NCBI GenBank assembly: GCA_029582155.1
Contig: CM055895.1
Span: 13,894,787-13,958,786 of the forward strand
Direction: 5' to 3'
DNA length: 64,000 bases
From: Panopea generosa
Lineage: Eukaryota; Mollusca; Bivalvia; Adapedonta; Hiatellidae
Every line of letters begins with the position of its first letter. The first letter of the stretch is position 1. A program made the position numbers and the translations under genes. The notes under the pieces are model-generated. The model saw only the letters and a list, made by a program, of their open reading frames with translations, searched no databases and was not told the origin of the DNA. Below, piece after piece: positions 32,885 to 43,115 of the stretch.

Positions 32885-33160
32885 GCTTGAATGGGGTTTA
32901 ACGTCATTTTCATCAAATTTCATGTAATATATGGCAGTTGTCCGACTGAGTAGAACCACCGTCCTTCCGCAAGTAACTGAGAGACATCAGAATGAATCTG
33001 AGAAGATCCACCGTCCTTTCCGCAAAGTAACTGGCAAACTTTCTCACATAAAGTTTTGGACCGAGCGGGATTCGAACCTACGACCTTAGCGGTGAGAGGT
33101 AAGTGGTCATTTGACGACAGCGTCTTGGACCCGGTGACCACGGCGATTGAAATCCCATGT
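32885..33160 (-). mobile_element. tRNA-derived SINE, family 4 (Leu/Ser-type head), minus copy
   Basis: On the minus strand the B-box is GGTTCGAATCCC, followed by CTTTATGTGAGAAAGTTTGC, CGGAAAGGACGGTGGATCTT and a tail AATGACGTTAAACCCCATTC. The middle (ACTTGCGGAAAGGACGGTGG) is duplicated in tandem. It faces the plus copy at 33258-33505. Confidence 0.85.
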
Positions 33161-33257
33161 ATACGTATATATGCAAAATATATTACACATTAACTATACA
33201 TAAAATAAAAAATATCTAAAAGTGCACACTTTATCCACTGAGTATATTCAAGTGACA

Positions 33258-33505
33258 GCTGGTTTCTCCGTGGCCGAGTGGTCTAAAGCACCGTTTCAAG
33301 ATCACTTACTTCTCACCGCTTAGGTCGTAGGTTCGAGTTCCGCTCGCTCCAAAGACTTTATGTGAGAAAGTTTGCCAGTTACTTGCGGAAAGGACGGTGA
33401 GTCTTCTCAGATGCATTCTGATGTCTTCCACCGTCAATGAAAGGACATGTCATATATAACACGAAAATGTGTTGGGGAAATGACGTTAGCCCTCATTCTA
33501 TCGGC
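33258..33505 (+). mobile_element. tRNA-derived SINE, family 4, plus copy
   Basis: Head TCTCCGTGGCCGAGTGGTCT (A-box TGGCCGAGTGG, as in class II tRNAs), B-box TAGGTTCGAGTTCC, then the same body as the minus copy and tail AATGACGTTAGCCCTCATTC. Separated from its inverted partner by about 100 bp. Confidence 0.88.
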
Positions 33506-33695
33506 TCGGTCAATACATAGGTATATTGGCACGTGAATATATATATTTTTTAAATTTGACCTGATTTGCATGTGCATTTCGCGGAAACGGGTCGTGATTT
33601 GATCACATTCTTTTACGTTTGGACAGAAAGAGAAACAGCAATTTTAATTTAAATTCTACATTTTTTTAAAGATTCAATCAATCGTATCGTTAACA

Positions 33696-34645
33696 TGAGG
33701 CCCAAGGGCCTCTATGCGCTCACCTTAGAAAAAAGCATGGACAACGGACGAAGCATTTGACACTTGTCATAACGAAACGTATGACCATATAACGGCCCTT
33801 CTTTATCAAAGGAATGTTCCTTTATATATTGATCTATTAAAAAACAAATGGTCAAATGTAAAATTTATAAAAAGACATTCGCATGATAAGGAACACGGGA
33901 GTTCAAATAAAAAGTAAAAATAGTTTTTTAAATATATTGAAATAATAATAACTGTTGCTTTTCTGGTCGTCCAAACGTAAAATGATGTTATGGACTTTTT
34001 TGACAGTAACCATTCACGTGCAATTTATGTAATGCAAAATAAAAAAGGTTTCACGTGCCAATACACCAGTGTATTGACCGAGTTTTAAGTATTGACCCAT
34101 AAAGATCCATGTATACATGTATATGTAAACAAGAAATGTCACTGTTTAGACCACACGTGGTCTAAACGAAAATAACGTTATATTTAATAAGTAGGTATTC
34201 AAATATATCAACGAATATCAAGATCAATGGACTAAAGTTACAGACTAGACAAGCCTTTATATATTTCTTACCTTAAAGTTGACCTTTGTGTGACCTTATT
34301 TAAAATCCCTATATGTAAGACAACGTTACAGCCAAGAAAGTGTGACCTTGACCTTTTAGGTCTTTTTCGCGACACGTAGAAATCTCAAACATTCAGAGTG
34401 TTGTCAAACTTAAACTATGACCAAGAACTTTGAGGTAGGGTTCTGGTCATGTCGTCATGTCATGTTGTTCAATTGAATGTGTTTTTGAAATCCATCCATG
34501 TATAACAAAACTACAGACCGGAAAGGTAATCTCAAACAGATCCAAAACGTTGGCAAACAAACTTGAAGTGTGATCTTGGCCTTTGAGGTACGGGTCTCGG
34601 TCTTATGCGTGACACGTCGTTATGTCATGTTGATTATCTACATTA
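33696..34645 (+). repeat. dispersed repeat, left part (GGCCC...GACCTTGACCTTT family)
   Basis: Starts GAGGCCCAAGGGCCTCTATG then GCTCACCTT and contains several GTGACCTTGACCTTTNAGGT-type segments (near 34280, 34345 and 34570). I recall this pattern as a common non-coding repeat of bivalve genomes. Its apparent other end is at 38080-38280, with other insertions in between. Confidence 0.55.
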
Positions 34646-34745
34646 AGTTTTATGGTAAAAAAAAAACAGCGTTACGATGGTGGAGCTGTTGGAGTTGTTT
34701 CAAAGTTGCGTAACGCTGGAGGATAGTGGATTTACTAAAAGCACT
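34646..34745 (+). repeat. left member of a 2.9-kb-spaced inverted repeat
   Basis: AGCGTTACGATGGTGGAGCT then TTTCAAAGTTGCGTAACGCT and GGAGGATAGTGGATTTACTA is the complement of 37495-37590, with a small internal duplication (GTTGGAGTT) here. Confidence 0.85.
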
Positions 34746-35289
34746 TTTTCTAAGGTTTCTCGTGCAAGCGGTCAATTTTTCGGTTGTAACTCTGTTGTAA
34801 ATATATTTCGGAAATGTTACTATGGTCTATTTATGTACTGTTAAGATCATCAAACTGATAATTGCCATTATGAGCTGTAAAAAAGACATATAGATTCTAA
34901 TAAGTATGAAATAATGCACAACTAACACTCTAAGCAAAGTTAAGTGTAATCAGTTACCCGGGATGCTTTTGACGTGAGTTAGTGCCAGTCAGTCCCTTTT
35001 ATAAGTTTGTCTTCTTTATATTGGACTCGCCATGAACTGTCCTACAGAAAAGTATTGTATATAAGACATTCGTCACGTGATCATTTGCCGTATTGCAATT
35101 TGTAACCAGATTTATAAGCTTATTCCAATTTTAATTAAACTGATTGACAATGTCAGTGTATATCATATCATGTTCAGATATCACCATAATCACTCGAGTT
35201 TCGTTCCTCAATTAATCAAAAGTGTCGAAACTGGCGACGTACACTCAGTAATAAAGACATTATTGATCCAATCGTGGTAACATATCGCT
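34746..35289. other. interval without a recognised gene
   Basis: No coding or repeat signal; an unassigned 67-codon frame lies at 35077-35280. Confidence 0.35.
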
Positions 35290-36090
35290 GCATTTCAATA
35301 ACTAGCAACGTTTTTGTGTATTTAACTGCCGAATGTGTAAATAACTGACAATGTATTAGTGTATTTAACTGTCAAAAGTATAAATAACTGACAATGTATT
35401 AGTGTATTTAACTGTCAAATGTATAAATAACTGACAATGTATTAGTGTATTTAACTGTGAAATGTATAAATAACTGACAATGTATTAGTGTATTTAACTG
35501 TCAAATGTATGAATAACTGACAATGTATTAGTGTATTTAACTGTGAAATGTATAAATAACTGACAATGTATTAGTGTATTTAACTGTGAAATGTATAAAT
35601 AACTGACAATGTATTAGTGTATTTAACTGTGAAATGTATAAATAACTGACAATGTATTAGTGTATTTAACTGTGAAATGTATAAATAACTGACAATGTAT
35701 TAGTGTATTTAACTGTCAAATGTATAAATAACTGGCAATGTTTTTTTGTGTATTTAACTGCCGAATGTATAAATAACTGAAAATGTATTAGTGTATTTAA
35801 CTGTCAAATGTATGAATAACTGACAATGTATTAGTGTATTTAACTGTCAAATGTATAAATAACTGACAATGTATTAGTGTATTTAACTGTGAAATGTATA
35901 AATAACTGACAATGTATTAGTGTATTTAACTGTCATATGTATAAATAATTGACAATGTTTTTTGTGTGTTTAACTGACAAATGTATAAAAAAACTGGCAA
36001 TGTTTTGTGTGTTTAACTGTCAAATGTATAAATAATAGGCAATGTTTTTTTTGTATTTAACTGCCAAATGTATTTGTAACTGCCAATGTA
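35290..36090. repeat. 43-bp minisatellite, about 18 copies
   Basis: The unit AACTGACAATGTATTAGTGT then ATTTAACTGTCAAATGTATAAAT repeats in head-to-tail order. The central copies are nearly identical, alternating TGTCAAATG and TGTGAAATG, and the edges are more diverged. Confidence 0.95.
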
Positions 36091-36879
36091 TTTGTTTTAA
36101 ATACATATATAGTTCAACCATTATACCATATTGTGGAACGATGTATTATTAACACAGAACATTTTTTTTAATATATTAGAATTTGAAATATACCGCGTCA
36201 GTTGAATATGTGATCATCAGTGTACATAATTATCAATGTAGTCAACTGGTTAATACAGAAGGCAAAATTGTATTCGAAGAAAAGATACAGGATTGTACCA
36301 TGGCACAAGTAAGTGCGAAACGGAACGCATGGACCCTTTTATCACACTTCGCCTTAATGTATACATGTATGTTATATTTTCAGATGAGGCCAAAATCTCC
36401 ATGTCTACACATAAATCAATCTGTACTCGTATGAAAATAGAAACCTCGAAGCATTGCGATACACAGCTTAACAATTTAATAGAACTATTATCTTTTTATA
36501 AAGCTAGTACTGGCTTGCAAGTTTTGAAACCATGAGTAAAACATCTTTAAAAATACAAAGTGGTCTTTATTATTTTTTATCACACATATCCAAACGTTTC
36601 TAAGTTGTCATTGATGATTTTAAGTCATTCAACCATTTACTAGAATTTTACCCTTTTCAAAAACTACGAGTGAAATTATGTACTGTGGTATTTCAATGTC
36701 ATGTACATACATTTCAGAAAAAAGTTTAAGTGAAAATTAATGAAAATGTCCAGAGTGAAATAGAGTAATTTCAACGGTCAGACGTGATTGTTCGACCTTA
36801 ACGTCTAACTTATTAACTACTAAAAACATAGCTTCTATAGTTATATATACCCAATATGGGATAGAAGAAAAACATAATA
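36091..36879. other. interval with weak exon-like signals
   Basis: Around 36300-36385 a donor-like ACAA|GTAAGTGCG and an acceptor-like TATATTTTCAG sit 75 bp apart, but the flanking frames do not join into one recognisable product. Confidence 0.3.
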
Positions 36880-37040
36880 CAGTCAAACCTGTCTTAAGCA
36901 GCCAGTCATGGGAAGGAGCAAAAGAAACCTTTTAAGACATGTTAATTTGCTTTGGAAGCATAGAAATAGGAAATAGTAAATGTAGCTGCTTAAGACACGT
37001 GGATGTTTAATAGATGTGACCACTTACACAGGTTTGACTG
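36880..37040. mobile_element. 161-bp MITE, CAGTCAAACC family, complete
   Basis: Ends CAGTCAAACCTGTCTTAAGC and its near-complement CACTTACACAGGTTTGACTG, with TA directly outside both ends. TTAAGACA-type motifs repeat inside. TA flanks point to the Tc1/mariner superfamily. Partial copies lie at 7470, 39408 and 55318. Confidence 0.85.
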
Positions 37041-37494
37041 TACTAGTTTGCTATTTTGAACATTAACGACACATTTTCTTAAATTATTCCCAAATTTTAA
37101 AAATATATATATGACATTAAGTCATACATTACAGCACCGGAAGGATAGTAAATAACGAACATGGCGCCTATCCGTGACCTGCGCATGGGAAAAATGCATG
37201 TTGCTTTTAATTCACCGTTTAAATAAAACAAATACTTCATTTCCTTTCTATTTTCACTACAGTAATAAAGATAAAGCACTGTGATATCCCCAAAACGATC
37301 TCAATACATACATAACATATTGAGAACTTTCCGTGTGGATGTTTTGATAAAATCGATATGTCTCGCGTGATATAAGCATTTATGGCAATTTTTAACTTGA
37401 TTTGCCTTATATGAGCCTATTTCATCGTCGTAACATATTGTAATAGTTGTACATTATATGGCAATCGAGCAGACGCGTGTTTGTATCGAATACA
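37041..37494. other. interval without a recognised gene
   Basis: AT-rich; no feature supported. Confidence 0.35.
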
Positions 37495-37590
37495 ACAACA
37501 AAATGTTTTTAGTAAATCCACCATCCTCCAGCGTTACGCAACTTTGAAACAGCTTCACCATCGTTACGCTGATTTTTTCATCATAAAACC
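37495..37590 (-). repeat. right member of the 2.9-kb-spaced inverted repeat
   Basis: AGTAAATCCACCATCCTCCA then GCGTTACGCAACTTTGAAAC and AGCTTCACCATCGTTACGCT, the complement of 34646-34745. Together they bound a segment that holds the 43-bp array and a MITE. Confidence 0.85.
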
Positions 37591-37904
37591 GTCATTAAAT
37601 TAATTTTACACCAGTAAAAGACAGAATGGGGTAAAAATATAATGGTGCTTATAAAAGAAAATGATATATCAAATTATGTTCGTAACCAGACAGTTTTCGC
37701 ACTTTTAAAACACTTGTGCCAATGTTTACACAGAAAATTCCTCGTATTTCCCGAATGATCAAGAAAACGGTTACAGTCTGCACAGATTCAGTTGTTGTCG
37801 AGTGATCAGAAATGATACGACATTATCTTGCTCGATATAGATTTTCCAAAGATTATCAACAATAGTAAAACAAGATAGTTTTCTTACCGTTTATCGCGAA
37901 TCCA

Positions 37905-37975
37905 ACCGCCATTCAACGTTACCCCCACCGTCATCCAACGTTACCTCCACCGCCTCCTCCGGAAACGTTTTTTAC
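37905..37975. repeat. short direct repeats of CACCGTCATCCAACGTTACC type
   Basis: Three tandem variants: CCGCCATTCAACGTTACCCC, CACCGTCATCCAACGTTACC and a final CACCGCCTCCTCCGGAAACG. They resemble the CCACCATCCTCCAGCGTTAC block of the inverted repeat 400 bp to the left, so this motif family is locally amplified. Confidence 0.65.
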
Positions 37976-38019
37976 TAACTTCAGAATAAACATGCGACAA
38001 TGATGTTAAATGTGAAATT

Positions 38020-38280
38020 ATGTTGAAATCGGTCAAGCGGTTTATGGAGAGATGCCGTTCGAATATAGCATTAGTGACTCACTTATTCACTGGACTGGAA
38101 CCATTTGTACAAATTTGATGTCCCACTCTCTAGGCATGAACTTTAATAGTTTGGTCAAATTCAGATAAGGTATTTCAGACGAGTTGCGATTTTAAATTCT
38201 TTAAGGACGGACGGACATATGGACGACCGAAGAGTGGTCGCAAATCCTAACCTCTACAGTGCTTAGGCGAGATAAAAACA
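38020..38280 (+). repeat. dispersed repeat, right part
   Basis: GAAATCGGTCAAGCGGTTTA, GGACGGACGGACATATGGAC and a terminal GTGCTTAGGCGAGATAAAAA look like the 3' section of the repeat that begins at 33696. If so, the 34646-37590 segment is nested inside it. Confidence 0.5.
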
Positions 38281-38985
38281 TTACAAGAGCTATCAGTAGA
38301 CAAAAAGGTTGCATGGGTATGTTTAAGTCCCAAAATTACTTCCTTACCAAAAATATATATGGGTAAACCTTATCTTAAACTATATATTCGGACACCAATA
38401 TACAGAGAAATAAATTATTGGAGAGAATGGACACGCGTGGCCGTGCATACGGAAAATACATATAGCTGGATGATAACAGTAATTGTTGGCTATGAGTTGA
38501 AACTGTGATTATTTTGTTGTTTGTAAACGCCATTTTAATTTGAACACATGCAATGATTAGTCGGTGGTAAATACTTGTCCACACGCCTGTGTGTGTTGCT
38601 TGTCTGTTGCAAGACACTCTCGTCTGCAGTAATGTCTTGTAATTATCGATTCCGTTGGTTACGTTGTTCTCCTGCGGAGAAGATTTTTTTCCAAACTGTA
38701 AGTCGACTTGTTCAGAGAATTTTGATAATTACAGGAAACTTGGGAGAAATCTTCTTGATGGTTTATCATAATGACAATAGTAATAGGCGAATCTCAGTGG
38801 AGAAAAATCGATACAATACGTAAAATTTAAAAAAAAAAGTTTGTCCAATGACGAATCTACTCTTTAAAAAACGGCATACCCCCTCGCACCCCACACACAC
38901 ACACACCCTAAACTTCCATAGTTGATAAAAATCCACTATATTTCTACTGAAAAAAAAACATAAGTGCCTGTTCAGCTTTTTTGTT
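38281..38985. other. interval without a recognised gene
   Basis: Two short open frames on opposite strands; no domain recognised. A short CA run lies near 38894. Confidence 0.35.
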
Positions 38986-39033
38986 GCGTCCTAAGTCCGC
39001 ACCCTATAAACTGAAATCCTGGATACGCCCCTG
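38986..39033. repeat. right end of a hAT-like MITE
   Basis: Ends GAAATCCTGGATACGCCCCTG, whose complement starts CAGGGGCGTATCC, a hAT-like terminus also seen in related form near 49603-49623 (GGATCCGCCCCTG) and 10885. The matching left end is not identified. Confidence 0.45.
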
Positions 39034-39059
39034 TAATTAACTACTTAGTAAACTTTGTT

Positions 39060-39260
39060 ATATTCTGGAATGCATCAAATATTGAGTCTCGGAATTACAA
39101 TATCGGAAACAGACTCAAGAATTGGTTTAAAAACACACTTGGAAACTATTTTAGACCGACATCTTCAAGTATGTAGCGACACCCAATATAGAATCAAATA
39201 AACTCTCATAATTACTCCAAAGGTCGTGGTAAACTAGATTCATTGTCAAAATTTTAAGTC
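39060..39260 (+). repeat. diverged copy of the 55912 MITE interior
   Basis: Shares AACTCAAGAATGG / GACTCAAGAATTGG, AAAACACACTTGGAAAC and a TCATAATTACTCCAA-like block with 55960-56090, in the same order. The terminal repeats are not preserved here. Confidence 0.65.
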
Positions 39261-39407
39261 GCGTTTAAACATATGTATTCGACATTACCAGACTGTACGT
39301 ATTTAACTGGCATAACCTAATTGTACTTTCCTATTAATTAACGTCCAAATTTCAAAGAAATCGCTTTGATGCTCGTTGATACAATACATAAAATGTCAGG
39401 TACATAC

Positions 39408-39600
39408 AATCAAACCTGTGTTAGTGGTCACCTCTATTAAACAACCACTTGTCTTAAACAGCCACATTTTCTACTTACCATGTTTATACGTTAAAGACAA
39501 CCTTACAGTCTAAGAAGACTCCTGACCTATAACCGGAAGAAGTTAAAATCAACCTGTATTAAGCAGCCACCTGTCTTAAAAGGTCATTTTTGCTCTTTCC
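39408..39600 (+). mobile_element. fragment of the CAGTCAAACC MITE family
   Basis: CAATCAAACCTGTGTTAGTGG then GTCACCTCTATTAAACAACC, and a second block CAACCTGTATTAAGCAGCCA near 39553. The layout is as at 7470, with the right terminus missing. Confidence 0.65.
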
Positions 39601-40311
39601 CTTGAATGTCTGCTTAAGTAACGCTAGCTATATTTCGCCACGGTTGTTTGTATCAACAGAGTATGGGGCTGAAATAGCAGCTAGTGAGTTGAACAGTGTT
39701 CTATGTTAATGTCGTATGCTTTCGTGGGGATACCGGAAGTAAAAAAATACATGGTCAGTACTAAAACACATATTTATGTTTCATTGTGAGGGTATTGTGT
39801 ATACTAATTTAGTTTTGCAATACATACAGTTGCATTTTTCCCGTTACAGATTACATAATACATATATATCATAATAATACATTCCGTGTAATCAAGTCTA
39901 CAATAGCATCCTTGTTTCCTTATGGACTGCGTTGAAGTTCTAACATTCTGCATATGAAGAAATGGGAAGCAACTCTCGATGTCATAAATCTTATGAGATG
40001 TGGAGTTGTGGTTAGTAATGTATACGCGTTCTTGTTTAGGAAACAGCACATACGATTGTAAAAAGTTGACATTAAATCCAATTAAAGGTCGTGACTTACA
40101 AGTGTGTTTAAAAAAACAAGAATGCATATTTTAACCCGAAATGATTATGTCCGATGAGTCACGAATTAAATGTTTTGTTTTCAATGGTGCGACATGTCCA
40201 TGTAATGAACACGACCAACCATATCTAGCATGAATGCAAATAAAGAACCGAGCCATGTTCAGTATCTTGCACTTTTCTACTTTTATGTGACTGTAAACCT
40301 TCTTGAAAAAT
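39601..40311. other. interval without a recognised gene
   Basis: A 107-codon minus-strand frame at 39804-40127 has no recognisable domain; otherwise nothing. Confidence 0.35.
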
Positions 40312-40755
40312 ATGAGGGCCGTAGCATGGCTAAAAACGATGTATAGGCACAGTTGTGGGAGGGTCTGGAGGCATTCACCCCCGGGGAAAAGAATTCAGTC
40401 AGACAGTCGTAGGTGCGTTTTAGCGTATATTCCTTATGTTGTTTGGGGGCTGGTTTACCTTAATATAAACCTTGAATTCACTGTTTTATAACCAAATAAA
40501 TTGATAATAAATGTAACGTTTTAAGGTTTGCTCACTTTCATAAAGGGGAAAATGATGAAGCCTTCTGTCTCGTGGTTTTAAGTGGCTACTATTTTCATTT
40601 TTTCATACAACAGTGCTAGGAGTTACAATGATTATAGTATCACCCCCTATCCCCTAGAGATTCGATTTTTATTGTATTTTTGCGAATGGCATTTTCATTT
40701 TTTCGATTTCTCAGAAAAAAACGTGTAGGCATGTGCCTTTAAGAAGCTACGCCAT
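40312..40755. mobile_element. possible hAT-like non-autonomous element
   Basis: Left end GAGGGCCGTAGCATGGC and right end AAGAAGCTACGCCATTG are imperfect inverted repeats (core GGCCGTAGC or GGCGTAGC). AATAT is present on both outer sides. A sequence like the right end is in the foldback spacer at 10885. No coding capacity. Confidence 0.45.
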
Positions 40756-41089
40756 TGAATATAGCTGCAATATCATTGACACAGCTGTTTCCATAAGAGC
40801 GATAAATTTACATAAGTTTATACTACAGTTTATAGATATTATGTATTTTCGTATTATTATCTTATAAAACAATTATATATTTTTTTATTTTCATAGCGTG
40901 TCCATGAAAATATTTTAAAACATATGTGAAACAATGGCAACCTTTCAGCATGTTTATATGTCTCTTATAGTGTTCCTTTGCGACAGCGTTAGAGTAAACA
41001 AATGCATATTAGTTTCAGAGAAATTTAGAGACATGTTTGTCTTCATAATACATGTAATGCAATTTAATGACGAGTGACCACATGCGGAA

Positions 41090-41185
41090 GGACTGTGTAA
41101 AACTCGGCTTACCTTTAGACGGTGACAGTGTAAAACTTAGCTGACCTTTAGTGACGGTGTAAAACTCCGCTGACCTTTAGTGTTG
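41090..41185. repeat. three tandem copies of a ~32-bp unit
   Basis: GTGTAAAACTCGGCTTACCT, GTGTAAAACTTAGCTGACCT and GTGTAAAACTCCGCTGACCT occur in sequence, each followed by TTAG. Confidence 0.85.
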
Positions 41186-41271
41186 TTGACATTATTTCTT
41201 CTTATTTAGCAAATTGGATACCCTTGTGAACGGCCTTCTTCTGATTCGTTTTTTCATTCATTTTAAGGACA

Positions 41272-41569
41272 TTAAAAATGTTCCTCCTCGTCCATCTTCG
41301 TCAATATTGGGACCCGAGTTACTGGGCAAGAGGACAAATGCATATTGGGCGTCCTTTTTGTTTTGCATACTCGGCGGCAGGATCTATAGAGTTCAAGCGG
41401 TAAGTGTGGTGAATAAGGAGGTATCATATACAGGTCGTAGTAACTCTTAGGGTCCACTTGGTACATTTGCTCTGGCCTCACGTCGGCCTTTGCTGATATC
41501 ACATGCTCCTCAATCCTGCGAATTTCTTCTTGAGTTTTTATTGTCCTTTCTGCTATGATCGAGTCATTT
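41272..41569 (-). other. unassigned coding-like open stretch
   Basis: The minus frame is open upstream of its first Met and reads TIKTQEEIRRIEEHVISAKA, DVRPEQMYQVDPKSYYDLYM and IPPYSPHLPLELYR. It has ordinary, codon-like composition with a charged helix followed by a Tyr/Pro-rich part. The right end lies near a stop at about 41567. No family is recognised. Another coding-like minus stretch lies at 42132-42347. It could be a host exon or a dead element ORF. Confidence 0.35.
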
Positions 41570-41835
41570 CATCTCCGCCACGGACGTGTGAGAGCCGCAA
41601 TATTCTCGCCTAGAATCCGTTGCATCGTCAATGTCCTTGGGCATTAACCTGTCCTTTCCTTGTTCGGTTATTTTCATTCATGCTCAGACCTAAATCCCCG
41701 CGCCACTAGTCCCGTCGTTTTAATTCCTCAATGCGAGACAATTCGTACAAGTCGCCACAGAAGCTTCTTGCAGTTAGTATACAATTTGTCTAGTCATTCA
41801 CTTGATTCTGGGACTCAACAAAATATGGTTTTCTT

Positions 41836-42081
41836 CGTGGGAGCTTGGGGAGTTGATAACAACGTTATGTCTCTATGTATACGCTAGGGGATCTGCCCAC
41901 CCCCATTAAACGTTATGTCTCTATATATACGCTAGAGGACCTGCCCACCCCCATTAAACGTTATGTCTCTATATATACACTAAGGGACCTGCCCACCCCC
42001 ATTAAACGTTATGTCTCTATATATACGCTAGCGGACCTGCCCACCCCCATTAAACGTTATTATCAACTCCCCAAGCTCCTG
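41836..42081. mobile_element. 246-bp MITE with tandem core and 10-bp target duplication
   Basis: Ends GGGAGCTTGGGGAGTTGATAA and TTATCAACTCCCCAAGCTCC are inverted, with ACGTTAT just inside. TGGTTTTCTT is duplicated directly outside at 41826-41835 and 42082-42091. A 9-10-bp duplication fits Mutator-like elements. The interior consists almost only of four 48-bp repeats. Confidence 0.85.
41862..42058. repeat. four copies of a 48-bp unit inside the MITE
   Basis: ACGTTATGTCTCTATATATA then CGCTAGAGGACCTGCCCACC and CCCATTAA repeats four times with few changes; the partial unit ACGTTAT continues into the right terminus. Confidence 0.92.
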
Positions 42082-42131
42082 TGGTTTTCTTAACTACATC
42101 ACTACCATCTCTTTATGTTTCAAAGGTATCT

Positions 42132-42347
42132 TTACCGACTCTCCGGTTGGGTTACCGGTATGCTACAGCTCCCAGTCAGTCGTCTCTCTTCCTTTAGAGT
42201 ATCTTTAAGAACGTGTTCATCTTCTTCCCTGCTAACTTGTACCCATTCAGTTATGTATTCACCTGTAAGGAACGAAGTGAATCTAAAGGACTGAATAAAA
42301 TGTTGTTCCAGTTTTCCCTGTCCTCTTTCGCATTGCTCCTTATACAA
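42132..42347 (-). other. unassigned coding-like open stretch
   Basis: The minus frame reads MYKEQCERGQGKLEQHFIQS, FRFTSFLTGEYITEWVQVSR and EEDEHVLKDTLKEERRLTGS, rich in charged residues and without low complexity. No domain is recognised. It lies just upstream (minus sense) of the MITE at 41836-42081 and of the open stretch at 41272-41569; whether they belonged to one gene is unknown. Confidence 0.35.
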
Positions 42348-42739
42348 CAGGGTGGTTCACTATTTGATTCCCTTGGTACTAACAGTCATTCCATTTCGAT
42401 CGTATATGCCTTTCTATAGTACAACGTAGTCTGTATACCGGAACCAGCTCTCCCAAGTGGGTCCATTACATACCATTGAGGTTTGAGGGCATTTTAACAC
42501 ATTGACTGGTCAGTTGGCTTCAATGTTAAGGGTATTTATGGAAATTGGGAGCAAAGTTCCTACTGAAATTCATTTCGATGTATGTTGTATGTACTATATA
42601 ACATGTGCCTTACAACATACTAAAAGTATAGAATCATGATGCAAAATACTTTTGTTTGGAGCGGGTGGGGGATGGAGGGTAAAAAATTAAAAAAATATAA
42701 ACGAAACTGTACATTTCTGCAAACGAGCCATAATATCAT
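42348..42739. other. interval without a recognised gene
   Basis: No coding or repeat signal. Confidence 0.35.
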
Positions 42740-43115
42740 CCATATTGATCTAAAGAAGTCAAAACTTGGCATGGCAGTAAATATTACACAAGATTTAGGC
42801 TAATTATACATTTTAGATAATCCAATATGGCGGCCAAAATCTAAGATGGCCACCTCAACAGCATGTATTCCATATTTTTAAAAGAATTTAAATACCGTGA
42901 AGAGAATAACATAAAACTTGGCCAGTACTTTAGCAGCTATTTAAACTCTCAATGGTGTTTTAAAACAAAGCCAATATGGCGGCTAAACCCCAAGATGGCT
43001 GCGACAAAGTCACCATTTATTCCATTTTTGGGGGGCAAGAATTTAACATTATGAGAATAACATGAAACTTAGTCAGTATTTTAGCAGATATCCAGTAGAC
43101 CTTCGATGGCTCCAA
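42740..43115. repeat. degenerate ~150-bp tandem repeat with ATGGCGGC motifs
   Basis: Three diverged units carry AAACTTGGCCAGTACTTTAG or variants (near 42766, 42915 and 43065). CCAATATGGCGGCCAAAATC then AAGATGGCC occurs near 42820, and CCAATATGGCGGCTAAACCC then AAGATGGCTGC near 42970. The spacing is about 150 bp. Confidence 0.75.

Noticed and set aside
36183-36535. Two-exon gene with a 75-bp intron
   Set aside because: Donor and acceptor sequences exist, but joining them does not keep a shared frame and neither side resembles a known protein.
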